From Discostella pseudostelligera (taxonomy: Eukaryota; Bacillariophyta; Thalassiosirophyceae; Thalassiosirales; Thalassiosiraceae): a stretch of 21,613 nt of DNA. The stretch is from positions 1 through 21,613 of the forward strand of contig JALLBK010000333.1 in the NCBI GenBank assembly GCA_036940085.1. The letters are read 5' to 3'. Made by a program: the position numbers and the translations under genes. Positions 1 to 8,960 of the stretch are shown piece after piece; the first letter of the stretch is position 1, and each line of letters begins with the position of its first letter. Below the pieces are notes generated by a model. That model saw nothing but the letters and a program-made list of their open reading frames with translations. It did no database searches and was not told the DNA's origin.

Positions 1-19
1 TCAATACGGGCCGACGGCA

Positions 20-1189
20 ATGAGTGTCGATCCATCCCACTTCCTCCCCGCCGCCAACGGGGGCAAACCTCCCCTCCTCAAACTCCAAAATATCTCCGCT
101 CGGCCCGAGCTCAATGGCAAATTTGGTCAGGCCGTCTCCTACTCGGCAGGCCGCTATGTAGTGGCGATTCTCGATGCGTCTGCCACTACCTACGAGCAGC
201 AAACCTTTCTCAAGCTCAAACCAGAGAATTTAATCGAGGCTGGAAATCTAGATCAATTGAGGGTTGGTGCGCAAATGTTGTATCAAACGGCAATATCGTA
301 CATTTCTAGCCCATCGATGCAGGAACGGGGTCAGAATATTATTTCCATGTTGCCACCCAATCTTCAACATAAAATGACACCAACACTTGCTTTGCTTGCT
401 GCGGCAATTGCAATACAATTCATCATCTTCTTTTTATTCTTCGTACTTGGTAGAATTGTTGGGTTCTCCAAAATAATTGTCTTCATTTCTCTCGTCGGCC
501 TTTTGTTAGCAGTGTCATCACCAGATTGGATCGAGGGCTACAAAGCAAACAAACCACTGAAATTGATTGCCACCAATTCTGCGATGAATTTTCGTAGGAG
601 ATGGAAAGACCACTTGGTGGCTATGACGGGATATGCAAAAATTTCAGATACGATGGCGTTGGTATCATTAGCATTGTTGATTTTGTTTGCTGGAAAGATT
701 CTACTTACGTCGGCGCCACAACAGATGCACAATATACCAACGGGAGACAGTTTTCAAAGAACTCCTCATGCTCATCATGCCACCACTGCAAAGTATGATT
801 TGAAACACATATACAAACTTGGATACGATGATGCTAAGTCAGGTAGTGAATTTGGAACGAGTTTCCCCAAAGACATTATCAACAAAAATGCCGCTGAGGA
901 ATCTCTCCCTGTGCAAGACTCGTACGATGATGAAAAGGATTACGATTGGGCATACAATCCTCCATTACCATCTCCTCCACGGTCCAAATCGAACCTTGGA
1001 GTGGGCACTCTCCTTTCTGCGTTTGCACTCTATCGATTTGGGAAGGATGTGATCACCACCCCCAACGGACAAGTAGTATTTGATCCGCAGTACATTGTCA
1101 CGAGATTGAGAAGTATTGAGCCGTGGCGTATTGGAATTATGATCGTATCGCTCTACCGTGTGGTGAAAGCTCTAATATCCTTTTTCTGA
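20..1189 (+). CDS. Multi-pass membrane protein with N-terminal SH3-like stramenopile module
   Basis: I do not recognise a named family. Residues 28-71 contain RPELNGK.GQ..SY..GRYVV and end in LKPENL. This resembles the small beta-barrel-like 'NGr.G.V..Y...RY.V.L...KPeNL' module that recurs in stramenopile proteins, often with MYND fingers; no finger is present here. Strongly hydrophobic segments follow at about 120-143, 147-168 and 209-230. A charged, proline-rich linker (about 240-325) leads to two weaker hydrophobic stretches near the C-terminus (about 327-345 and 366-389). No cleavable signal peptide is evident, so an endomembrane location is inferred. No in-frame stop precedes the ATG inside the window, so the true start could lie further left. 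The gene converges on cyclin H with about 130 bp between stops. Confidence 0.75.
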   Translation: MSVDPSHFLPAANGGKPPLLKLQNISARPELNGKFGQAVSYSAGRYVVAILDASATTYEQQTFLKLKPENLIEAGNLDQLRVGAQMLYQTAISYISSPSMQERGQNIISMLPPNLQHKMTPTLALLAAAIAIQFIIFFLFFVLGRIVGFSKIIVFISLVGLLLAVSSPDWIEGYKANKPLKLIATNSAMNFRRRWKDHLVAMTGYAKISDTMALVSLALLILFAGKILLTSAPQQMHNIPTGDSFQRTPHAHHATTAKYDLKHIYKLGYDDAKSGSEFGTSFPKDIINKNAAEESLPVQDSYDDEKDYDWAYNPPLPSPPRSKSNLGVGTLLSAFALYRFGKDVITTPNGQVVFDPQYIVTRLRSIEPWRIGIMIVSLYRVVKALISFF

Positions 1190-1322
1190 TGGTGAAGGCT
1201 GGAATCTGGTAGACCCACGGCAAAAAATAGTATCGGCAGGCATTTCATTAATAATAGATCAATTCACAAACTGTAATTGGGTCGACTGATTTGCATTTCT
1301 ATCGTTATGCACTCCACTGATC
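1190..1322. other. Short convergent intergenic spacer
   Basis: This is A/T-richer sequence between two facing stop codons and presumably holds both 3' ends. I see no gene or clear structure. Confidence 0.5.
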
Positions 1323-2633
1323 TCATGCATTGTCCAACTTTCGCTTTTTCTTCTTCGTCCCAGACTTTTTATCCGATAACCCCCAAGCCCGACACTTTTT
1401 CAGCTTTTTGTTCACTCCCTTTAATTTGTCCAAATCCAGTTCATAATTTCCACACCCATGCTTACCTTCTTTCAACTCACGAATCATTTGACCTAAGTTG
1501 GATACACGTCGTGTAACTGCATCGATTGCGGCTGCATCAACTTTAACTTCCGATTCGTTGGTATGAAACCGCGATCGCACATACCCCATAATGTCTATCC
1601 GAGGACAACGAGAACTCTCACCGTTATCGTTGCCATCGACACTGACCATAGTACTGACATATTCATTAGCAACAATCAATGCTGCGAGTCCTATCTCACC
1701 AGGAGCAAACAGCAACGGTAGGTCCGAGACCACGACGTCTTCACAAATTTTCATCGCCGCGTCAAGAATCGGTCGCAAATCTTCTCCAACCAGCTGTCGT
1801 CGGACCTCGACACCATCTTGATCCGGTGGAAAGGTTATCAATCTCATTCCTCTATCAGTCTTCAAAAAGGTACGCAAATCTTCCGTGTACGATAACACCG
1901 TCTTGTACGGCGAAAACACTAACAATTCAAAATCGATACCCTCAATCAAATTAATCTCAGCATCCAAAATTTCATTCAATGGAACTGGTGCATCCATCTC
2001 TTTCGTGCCCATCTCCAAATATCCCACTAAAATCATACAATCTTCGACTTTCGATGCTAGGAATGCCGCCGCGGCCAACATGCTCTTCGGGTCATGCATC
2101 ATTACCGAGTTGGATAAGTAGAATCGTCGAAACAGTAGACAGGCCGTCGCGGCAGCTTTGGCATCTCTCCTACACCGGGACAATAATGCATTTGGTCCAA
2201 TCAATAATGGAATTTTCGAACAGTAGAAGGAAATAAGTGCTGCTTCATCCGCGGGAGTGAGAAGGGGATGATTGCCGCGCGATTTGGATGTGTTCGTTGG
2301 GCCGTAGTTGGGATCCGATTCATCCATTAATAATGGTTGCTGTGCAGAATAATCATCATCTGCAGCCAATAATTTTGGACGGTCGCCCCGCGTTTTGGAA
2401 AAGCCATAGACATGGCAAAGAGACTTGGATTCATCCTGGGAGTTTCCGTCGCCATCAGCCGCAGCGGCTTCTTTCGTTGCATCGTCCATTTGGACATCGC
2501 CACTACCGCTACCGCTACCGCCGCCACTGAGCGCATCACGTGCTCGTCTATTGGCACGCTCTCGCAGCGAATTCAATTCGAGCTGGGATGAAAGCTGCCA
2601 TTTATTGGCCTGCGTAGATTCTTCGTATCGCAT
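1323..2633 (-). CDS. CCNH: Cyclin H, regulatory subunit of the CDK-activating kinase / TFIIH
   Basis: Cyclin H binds CDK7 (with MAT1) to form the CAK module, which phosphorylates cell-cycle CDKs and, within TFIIH, the RNA polymerase II tail. The N-terminus (residues 2-34: RYEESTQANKW, then ELNSLRERANRRA) matches the cyclin H helix that packs beside the first cyclin box. The first box is about 125-245; its core FRRFYLSNSVM (168-178) and AAFLASKVED (189-198) fit cyclin H closely. A second helical repeat lies at about 285-345. Unusual features are a low-complexity Gly/Ser/Asp insertion between N-helix and box (about 36-120) and a Lys-rich tail ending KKKKRKLDNA, a likely nuclear signal. The single exon of 436 aa is longer than the roughly 320 aa of animal forms because of these additions. 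The start is the first Met before the conserved helix. Confidence 0.9.
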   Translation of the reverse strand: MRYEESTQANKWQLSSQLELNSLRERANRRARDALSGGGSGSGSGDVQMDDATKEAAAADGDGNSQDESKSLCHVYGFSKTRGDRPKLLAADDDYSAQQPLLMDESDPNYGPTNTSKSRGNHPLLTPADEAALISFYCSKIPLLIGPNALLSRCRRDAKAAATACLLFRRFYLSNSVMMHDPKSMLAAAAFLASKVEDCMILVGYLEMGTKEMDAPVPLNEILDAEINLIEGIDFELLVFSPYKTVLSYTEDLRTFLKTDRGMRLITFPPDQDGVEVRRQLVGEDLRPILDAAMKICEDVVVSDLPLLFAPGEIGLAALIVANEYVSTMVSVDGNDNGESSRCPRIDIMGYVRSRFHTNESEVKVDAAAIDAVTRRVSNLGQMIRELKEGKHGCGNYELDLDKLKGVNKKLKKCRAWGLSDKKSGTKKKKRKLDNA

Positions 2634-3296
2634 GGGGATGATGGGACAACCCTACCGAGAGATGTTAGATGTTGCTGCTGCTGCTGCTACTGATCTATCA
2701 TCATGGTCGTCAAGCTGGATGCTAATAGCAGTGTTGCGGTCCGTCCGTCGTCAGCTGGCAGCGCCAGACAGACTCCACGTGGCACTCCACGTGGCAGCAC
2801 AGGTCCGATGCGTGGCATCGATGTTGCGCATGCAACTTTTCACGGTACTTACACGTGGCATCGATTTTGGTATCAATTATCAATTTGGCGTAGTAGTGTA
2901 CTCCTCTCCTATTACGCATCGGTCCAACGCTGTCTCCGACACTATTCGTTGAATAATTTATTCCAATACTTAGATACTCCCATTATTTGCAGTTTACACT
3001 ATTGTTCGAAGTACTGGCTATTAGTCAGACACTGGTACCTATCTTCACCTATGCATGACCTTTCATTGTTTCTTTTCGATTTATTGTGTACCCAATATAA
3101 AATGGTCGCATACCCAACCAACAAGACTCTTTCAATGCGTAGGGAACTACGGTATCTCCGTCTTTCCACGGGAAATGGGGCGGGGACTGCTGGGCGAAAA
3201 TTTTAAATTCGAAATGAATAACCATCGCGAGCGTCGACGGGAGCAAACGAAGAACCAATCGTCCGAACTGACTTGTAACACCGATACTAATGAGCA
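2634..3296. promoter_or_regulatory. Divergent intergenic region with tandem CCACGTGGC elements
   Basis: This holds the head-to-head promoters of cyclin H and the TMEM237-like gene. Two adjacent perfect copies of ACTCCACGTGGC lie at 2772-2783 and 2784-2795, with a related ACACGTGGC at 2851-2859. The core CCACGTGG is a palindromic G-box (CACGTG), the type bound by bZIP or bHLH factors. A (TGC)5 run lies at 2673-2687. The short open frames here look like chance ORFs. Confidence 0.5.
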
Positions 3297-4028
3297 ATGG
3301 GTAGTTGGAAGACTCCTGACAAAGAGCTTGGACTGAACGTAAGCTTTTACGTTGAAAATGCCTCTACCGGGCGGTTTCGTAGATACTTGGTTGACAGTGA
3401 AGGCGAATCTCGAAGTAACAGATGGAATATTCTTGCTCAGCAAAATTCAGTAGCTGCCGGCAATGAGACGGATGAGGAACTGAATATGCTGCCATTTATG
3501 ACTCAAGGCGCCTTCGTGTGTTTCCTCTTCCTTCAAGGTATTCTTAGTGGCCTGAGCCTTTCAGCATTGTTCGAAGCCCTTACTCCCCAACAACCGGATG
3601 AGTTTGTTGCACAATACTCAGCTGCCAGAGCAAACGAAATTCGACGCTACTTCTTCATTGGTATCACGTTCTGCGCAACAGGTAGCTTGTGCATTCTCAA
3701 TAAACATGAAACTACGCAAGTCTTGGCCAGCATGACGGGCGGCAATTCTCCAAATAGCAAAGCCAGCACTAACATATGCTATCTCATTCTCATTTATTTT
3801 GTTGCGTTGGTTATCACCATCGTGTGCTCGCACGAAGATGTTCTCTTGTTGGACTTTGCAACGCACATTACTGAACAAGAAATCCACACAGCTACCGACA
3901 ATCTTCAATCGGTGCTTCATAGATGGAGAGGCTTATCTGTGTCACGATCAATCTTCTGCATATTGGGCTGGCTAATTTCGTGCTATCGTTTTGTCATTAC
4001 GAGGAACAATGCTCAACGCGGTAGATAA
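3297..4028 (+). CDS. TMEM237-like four-helix membrane protein (candidate ciliary transition-zone protein)
   Basis: This 243-aa protein has about 65 polar residues followed by four hydrophobic segments at about 71-95, 118-135, 159-178 and 216-234. The arrangement recalls TMEM237: a first helix with QGILSGLSLSALF, then EFVAQYS, a second helix, a third helix with ILIYFVALVITIV ending in an acidic SHED, then HRWRGLS before the last helix. TMEM237 is a tetraspan transition-zone protein of cilia. The assignment rests on architecture and remembered motif spacing, so it is moderate. The 5' end is uncertain. An ATG at 3214 opens a 40-codon basic reading frame that overlaps this start in another frame and stops at 3336; it is either an upstream ORF or a first exon with an unrecognised intron. 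The stop lies 63 bp from the facing PIGZ stop. Confidence 0.55.
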   Translation: MGSWKTPDKELGLNVSFYVENASTGRFRRYLVDSEGESRSNRWNILAQQNSVAAGNETDEELNMLPFMTQGAFVCFLFLQGILSGLSLSALFEALTPQQPDEFVAQYSAARANEIRRYFFIGITFCATGSLCILNKHETTQVLASMTGGNSPNSKASTNICYLILIYFVALVITIVCSHEDVLLLDFATHITEQEIHTATDNLQSVLHRWRGLSVSRSIFCILGWLISCYRFVITRNNAQRGR

Positions 4029-4091
4029 TCTCTCCGATAGGTGGTGCTCTGACCTGTTCGTCGCATTTGACATCAAAGTTAGGTATCGAAG

Positions 4092-6322
4092 TCATCGATT
4101 ACAAGAAACGGCATGCATTCCTAGCATCAGTTGACTCAAGAATTTTGTCACAGATCCTTCATAGGCGGGCCAATCTTCTGTAGTTATGTGCCCATGGTAA
4201 TCCCAAGATGAAAGGATAGAATATTCGTCCAACATCATGACGGCTTCACTCTGACTTTCCACCAACGGCGCTAGGGCTGATAGAGGGGACATGAGATAGA
4301 CGACAATGTCATCTGCGCTAACAAAGAGTTCATCGACACTTTCCAAGCTGACATCTAATTTCCGACTATTGCAATTGAGCCATTTGCGGAGCACTGTCTG
4401 TAATACTGTTGAATCTGCACCTTTCAGATCAAGAATGACATCTGTACCTCCGGCTGAATCACGTGCGCATGTTTTCTTCGTGGAATCGACTTCACACGCT
4501 TCCTCCATCGTCTTGATCTTTGACGTCCCATGCGTGAGGAATGTTGGGGGCATATAAGTTTTATGATAGATGATGACTCGTAATGGCTGATGCCCGGACT
4601 CACTCCCGTTGCTAATACTTCTAAAGTCTTCAAGTTGAAGGAGTGATTGTAGCAGGCCACCTTGATGCAACCACCCGAAAAATATATAGCAAACTAAATT
4701 GAAAGCAATCCATAGTGCAAGCGTTGCACGGGACTTTCGAATCGATGTGTAACTGCCAATTCCCTTTTGACCGTAGAGGAACACCAGCGGCACGATCACA
4801 GGTAGAAGGAACCTGGGCTCCTGATGCGGCGCGCATGAAAGAAGTATCAATCCGAACACAATTGTCGATTGACAAATCGTTTCCACATTCGAGTATCCGG
4901 CGCCCTTGGCGCTCGTGACAACTCTGCACAGATTTCTAATTGCAGAGCCATAACCCACCAACGCCACAGGTCCAAAGAGCATCGGCAAATTGACAACTTA
5001 TTTGGGCATAGAGAACGACGCGATTATTCTTGTCAGATAGAATATGTAGAAGTAAAATAATCGTAAGGCAACATGATCAGCTCACCGAGATGTGTCACCC
5101 TTGGATGCAAGCCATGTTTTGCAAGGTTGCTACGGTTTGAGTTGTAACGAAATGCATTGAACGGTGCGATGTAGTTCAACATGCATCCAAATTTGGCACA
5201 AGTAAACTCTGCTTGCCGAGAGTAATACTGCGTGTCCACCATAATGAATGCACTCGAAATCACCAGAAATGATACTGCCAACACTGATCCATCGCGGACA
5301 ATGTTCCCAAGCGTGAAACCCAAACTCTTCCACCTCGTCCAGAGAAACAGAGCAACCACTGGGAAGGCGAAGAATATAAACGTGAACCGAATAAAGACAC
5401 CGACTGAGCAGGTGGCACCGATCAATAGAAGCGAGCGAATATTGCCAAAAATGAACTTGCTTGTCCCTTTCCTATGCTGGAATTCTTCGTTCCTCGATAC
5501 ATGCATCGCCACAATGACGAGAAGAAATGCTAGCACCATGGCTTCTAACGTGTTTGTAAATGGTCGAACACCAAACACTAGACATGGCCAGGAAGATGCC
5601 ATAATAATAACCTCGATGGGTGGCCCACTCTTATTCGAAACACTCCCCTGCATCTTTTCATTAGACCGTCGCAGTTTGGTCAGTGTCCAGAGGGACCCAT
5701 CCAGAAATATTACAGAAAGGACTGCCGTAAATAGCCGAGGGACTAGAAGAATTTCTCTCCCCGATAGGTTCATATTGTCGGGTGTGGTCCATTGCTTAAA
5801 TGAGTCTAGCCATGACTTTCGAAGTGTGTCATCATTCAGATCATCGTCTACGGTGGATATAGATGCTGGAACAGTAACCTCATGAAATCGAATCCAATAA
5901 TCACGGAGAGTGACATACAAACGTAGCGGAAGCAATGTCATGAAGGATGGCGGTACAATCGATCGGACGGCATGGTTTGGTTCAAATTCCCACGGTACAT
6001 TCTTAGCAAAGTAGTCGTCAGCACCATTGATATCCAATTCGTCGCCGTTCCTCCCTCCGACACCTCCACCCCCAACTCCGCCGACACCAAAGAATAATTC
6101 TTGTCCCCCCTGAAAGAATTCATCTGGGTGGATGTAGCCCCGCTGGAAGATGCCGAGGAAACGTAGAATGAGGAGTGAGGCGTAGAGGATCCACTTTAGT
6201 TGATGGCCATGCTGCTGGGAAGAGAAGCCCATCGTCGGGGATCGATTGCCGCACAGCCAAGTACTAAGGCAGGGTCGATGCCGGCCGAATGCCCGGTGTC
6301 GGTGTCGTCCGCGCGCCGCCAT
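4092..6322 (-). CDS. PIGZ: GPI mannosyltransferase 4 (PIG-Z/Smp3, GT22 family), two exons
   Basis: This ER enzyme adds the side-branch fourth mannose to the GPI anchor core from dolichol-phosphate-mannose. Exon 1 is 6322-5086 and exon 2 is 4996-4092. The 89-bp intron (5085-4997) has GTGAGC/TAAG borders, and splicing reads THLVVNLPMLFG, as expected for the family. Signature pieces are GYIHPDEFFQ with the luminal catalytic HPDE, PWEFEP, RPFTNTLEAM, VDTQYYS, NLAKHGLHPRVTH, HQEPRFLLPVIVPLVF and FGWLHQGGL. Multiple membrane helices alternate with these loops. The product is 713 aa from the ATG at 6322. The in-frame ATG at 6232 (683 aa) has A at -3, sits nearer the first helix, and may be the real start; the 30 residues before it are Arg/His-rich. 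The linker after HPDEFFQ is a Gly/Val-rich insertion. Confidence 0.9.
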
Positions 6323-6573
6323 CTACCGCCAGCCGCCGCCCGCAGCCCGTATTAGTTTGGCGAAAAACTGGCGGGAAGGTAATGGCGGGAAGACAGTGAC
6401 GTCGTGCTGACGTATGTATTTAATGACCCTCCAGCTCCAGCTGGCAGCCGGGCTTGCAGCTTCTTTGGCTTTGGCATTGACCATGACTGCATGACATCCG
6501 CATCCGGATTCCCTACCCACTCTCGTACTATTTCCTGGAAGTAATTCATCATAGAGGTATCAGCAAGTCCACG
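6323..6573. promoter_or_regulatory. Divergent promoter with E2F-like and CRE-like sites
   Basis: This compact head-to-head region carries TTTGGCGAAAAA (6356-6367) and two copies of GGCGGGAA (6370-6377, 6384-6391). These resemble E2F/DP consensus sites. TGACGTC (6397-6403) and TGACGTA (6408-6414) resemble bZIP CRE half or full sites. Binding is inferred from motif shape only. Confidence 0.5.
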
Positions 6574-7722
6574 ATGTCGCGCATGAGTCTGCTACTAATG
6601 GTCGCCATGGTCTCATGGCAAGCATCATGTACAATATCCTTCCAATGCAATCCATCTTGGTGCATCCAACAATTGTCGCACACAGCGCAAAATCAGCTGC
6701 GACGATGGGCGATGACAATGACGAACCACAATCCTAATAGCAGCAATACCTTGGATGAAAATTACATTTCCATCAATGCAATGGAGGGAGACAGAAGATC
6801 ATTCTTGAAGAAGGTCTCCTACATGATGGCTGGGGCAATGTCGACTCCATTGCTGCATGCACTCGCCGCTGATGACGACGATGGGATACTTGAAAAAGTA
6901 GATAAACTCATCAAGGACGAAATAGAGCTCGATGATAATGTCATCCAAGAGAAAGAATATGAGAAAAAATCAATCGAAGACGAGAAACAACTGATTAGTG
7001 AACTAGAAAAGGAAATACAAATCGAGGAGAATCAATCATCGACACCGAATGAAGTTACGGAAGAAGCACAACGAATTCAGGCTGGAACCGAGGCATTGAT
7101 CAAAGAAGAAGAGAAGATCAAGAGTGAGACAGAAGATATGATAATGAAGATTGAAGCTATGGAATCGGAAGTTGATTCATTAGATGCAAACACAAAATCG
7201 GAGGGGAATGCAACAGGAGACAAGAAAGCATCGGAGGAATTTGTCGAAAAGTTAAAAGAGCGCGTGGAACAGAAAGAAGACTTGATCACTAAGTTGAAAC
7301 GCCAGAGTGAGAGAGATATTGATCCTAAAACTGGGAAGTTTAAGACTATGACCCCCTCCGAATACAAGGACAGAGTGAAATCTACGGATGTGGACTTCCT
7401 TCAATTTTTGAAGGACACGATCGCAAATGAACAAGAACTACAAAATGATTTTGATGCATTCCAGGGATTGCTGGAAAGAAACTTTGGGCCCGCGGTACGA
7501 GAATTGCGCAAGGACTTGACACCATTAGTGGGAGAAGTTCAGAAGGATATTGGACCAATTGTCGGCGAGGTGGAGAATCAATTGCGGAAGGAGGTTGCAC
7601 CCGCTGTTCTCGATGGGATGGAGCAGCTGAAAGAAAAGGCGAAATTGGCCGTGGATGGCGATGTCGAGGATTTGAAGCAACGTGCAGGAGATTTGATTGG
7701 CGCGCTGCGCAACCTGTTTTAG
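6574..7722 (+). CDS. Predicted Tat-targeted thylakoid-lumen coiled-coil protein
   Basis: The 382-aa product shows a layered targeting sequence. An ER-type signal peptide (about 4-21) ends near TIS|FQ, a weak ASAF-like plastid motif. A transit stretch follows, then DRRSFLKK (73-80), a near-perfect twin-arginine Tat motif. After it come a hydrophobic run and HALA|AD, a lumenal peptidase-type site near 98/99. Together these predict delivery across the plastid envelopes into the thylakoid lumen. The mature part is a Glu/Lys-rich coiled coil (about 103-300) followed by an amphipathic region with repeated GPAV.EL / GPIVGEV / APAVLDG blocks (about 309-380), reminiscent of apolipoprotein-like or lipid-associating helices. 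I do not recognise a family and infer no activity. Use of Tat suggests the protein folds before translocation. It converges on the dioxygenase gene with 83 bp between stops. Confidence 0.75.
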   Translation: MSRMSLLLMVAMVSWQASCTISFQCNPSWCIQQLSHTAQNQLRRWAMTMTNHNPNSSNTLDENYISINAMEGDRRSFLKKVSYMMAGAMSTPLLHALAADDDDGILEKVDKLIKDEIELDDNVIQEKEYEKKSIEDEKQLISELEKEIQIEENQSSTPNEVTEEAQRIQAGTEALIKEEEKIKSETEDMIMKIEAMESEVDSLDANTKSEGNATGDKKASEEFVEKLKERVEQKEDLITKLKRQSERDIDPKTGKFKTMTPSEYKDRVKSTDVDFLQFLKDTIANEQELQNDFDAFQGLLERNFGPAVRELRKDLTPLVGEVQKDIGPIVGEVENQLRKEVAPAVLDGMEQLKEKAKLAVDGDVEDLKQRAGDLIGALRNLF

Positions 7723-7805
7723 AATAGAGAGATGTGGCCAAACGATATGTTACTAACAATAACGTGGCGTTACAACGATTACCTACACTAAATTTTACAT
7801 TCGCC

Positions 7806-8960
7806 TCAGGAAGAATACGATGGTTTGTTTCCACTAGCTTTGGCCATGAATAATTCTTTCATAATTTCACTCTTCTTCGCCATTGCCACTGGGAGAATAT
7901 CTCGCGCTAACATTTCCATTTTAGATTCTTGCTCATGAGTGTCTTTTTCCTCAAGTGGCGGCCAACATTGGGGATAGAAAGGACCATCACGTGCACAAAC
8001 TTCGTCAAGACTCTTTGCAGAATTCTCTGTGTTCATCAATACACAGGGCTCGAGAGAGAATCCAGGGATAAGTTTGGCATTTCCTCTTTCGTACCGAACC
8101 GTGTACCGACTCAGTGATGACCCATCTTTGTAGAAGTCCAAACCGGCTGGATTAATAGGAACAGATCGATGAAATAGCCAGCGGTGACAGAAGAGACAAT
8201 CACCGGCCTGATAGTCAAACACCAATTTGGTTGCTTCAATAACGTCATTCAATTCCTGATTTACCGACGCAATCTCACAAGTTGAGAAAGTCATTATCTT
8301 TGGGTTCACGCCCTCAGCAGAAAGTGTGGGAGTACTACCAATGCTTTCATACGCCTTGTGTTTCCATTCTGCCTTGTGAGATTTTGGTGATAGTGCAAGA
8401 CCACCTCCATACTTCGCCGGCATATTATCGAGTGCTATCCATACATTGACCCCACAAGAGTTTGCATCGGTTGGCCAAAATACACAGTCGTCAACGTGCC
8501 ATCCACAATGATTCTCTTCCTTTCCTTTGGCAAGAAATGCATCCTTCAGTAGACGTAAAGTGAGCGGCGATTTGTCACTGTCTACTCCTTTGTCATCGAT
8601 GCCAAGCAACGCTGCAATTACAGCTGGAATGGCACTGTTCAACGCGGCCTCGCGAAAAACAGTCTCCTGGGCACTGAATACCGGCCCAAACTCCAAAGTT
8701 GAAAATCGATCGCTATTGTGTTTGCCTCCAGCTGCCATGGCATGTCCCACGTTGCATAGGCGTTGCAGTACTGAGTCATCGAGTAGACCGCGCACGAGAA
8801 TGTACCCTTGGTCCTGGAATACATCCTTGAATGACCGAAACATCAGCTGAAGCTCCGATTGATTGTGTTCCCGACTGAGGAGGGCATTCCGCTGCTCTGA
8901 TTCAATGGTGAAGATTGCGGAGTTGGATTCTTTACTAGCAGTCGCCAACATGGTTTCCAT
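7806..8960 (-). CDS. PhyH-family Fe(II)/2-oxoglutarate-dependent dioxygenase
   Basis: This single-exon 384-aa protein belongs to the phytanoyl-CoA dioxygenase (PhyH) superfamily, non-haem iron enzymes that hydroxylate small substrates using O2 and 2-oxoglutarate. The N-terminal FQDQGYILVRGLLDD (about 48-62) is the usual PhyH opening. The iron-binding facial triad is visible as HVDD (His155, Asp157) and a distal His264 in WLFHRSVPIN. Arg285 in SRYTVRY suits the 2-oxoglutarate carboxylate clamp. The GGGLALSPKSHK loop (185-196) is also typical. The substrate cannot be predicted, since PhyH members act on fatty acyl-CoAs, halogenated metabolites and small natural products. There is no obvious signal or transit peptide and no C-terminal peroxisomal tripeptide (it ends SYSS), so a cytosolic location is inferred. 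Confidence 0.85.
   Translation of the reverse strand: METMLATASKESNSAIFTIESEQRNALLSREHNQSELQLMFRSFKDVFQDQGYILVRGLLDDSVLQRLCNVGHAMAAGGKHNSDRFSTLEFGPVFSAQETVFREAALNSAIPAVIAALLGIDDKGVDSDKSPLTLRLLKDAFLAKGKEENHCGWHVDDCVFWPTDANSCGVNVWIALDNMPAKYGGGLALSPKSHKAEWKHKAYESIGSTPTLSAEGVNPKIMTFSTCEIASVNQELNDVIEATKLVFDYQAGDCLFCHRWLFHRSVPINPAGLDFYKDGSSLSRYTVRYERGNAKLIPGFSLEPCVLMNTENSAKSLDEVCARDGPFYPQCWPPLEEKDTHEQESKMEMLARDILPVAMAKKSEIMKELFMAKASGNKPSYSS

Noticed and set aside
2673..2687. (TGC)5 triplet run as a coding glutamine/alanine repeat
   Set aside because: It lies outside any supported gene and is short; it is noted only as a simple repeat in a promoter.
2425..3206. Overlapping plus-strand open frames (175 and 167 aa) antisense to cyclin H and across its promoter
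   Set aside because: They show repetitive composition and no recognisable domain. One runs antisense through cyclin H coding sequence, and the other lies in a region better explained as a promoter with duplicated G-boxes.
3339..3382. Possible GTAAGC...CGTAG intron at the start of the TMEM237-like gene
   Set aside because: It would be only 44 bp, far shorter than other introns here, and the reading frame is open without it.
5232..5885. 217-aa plus-strand open frame
   Set aside because: It lies wholly antisense to the conserved exon 1 of PIGZ and has Ser/Arg-rich shadow composition.
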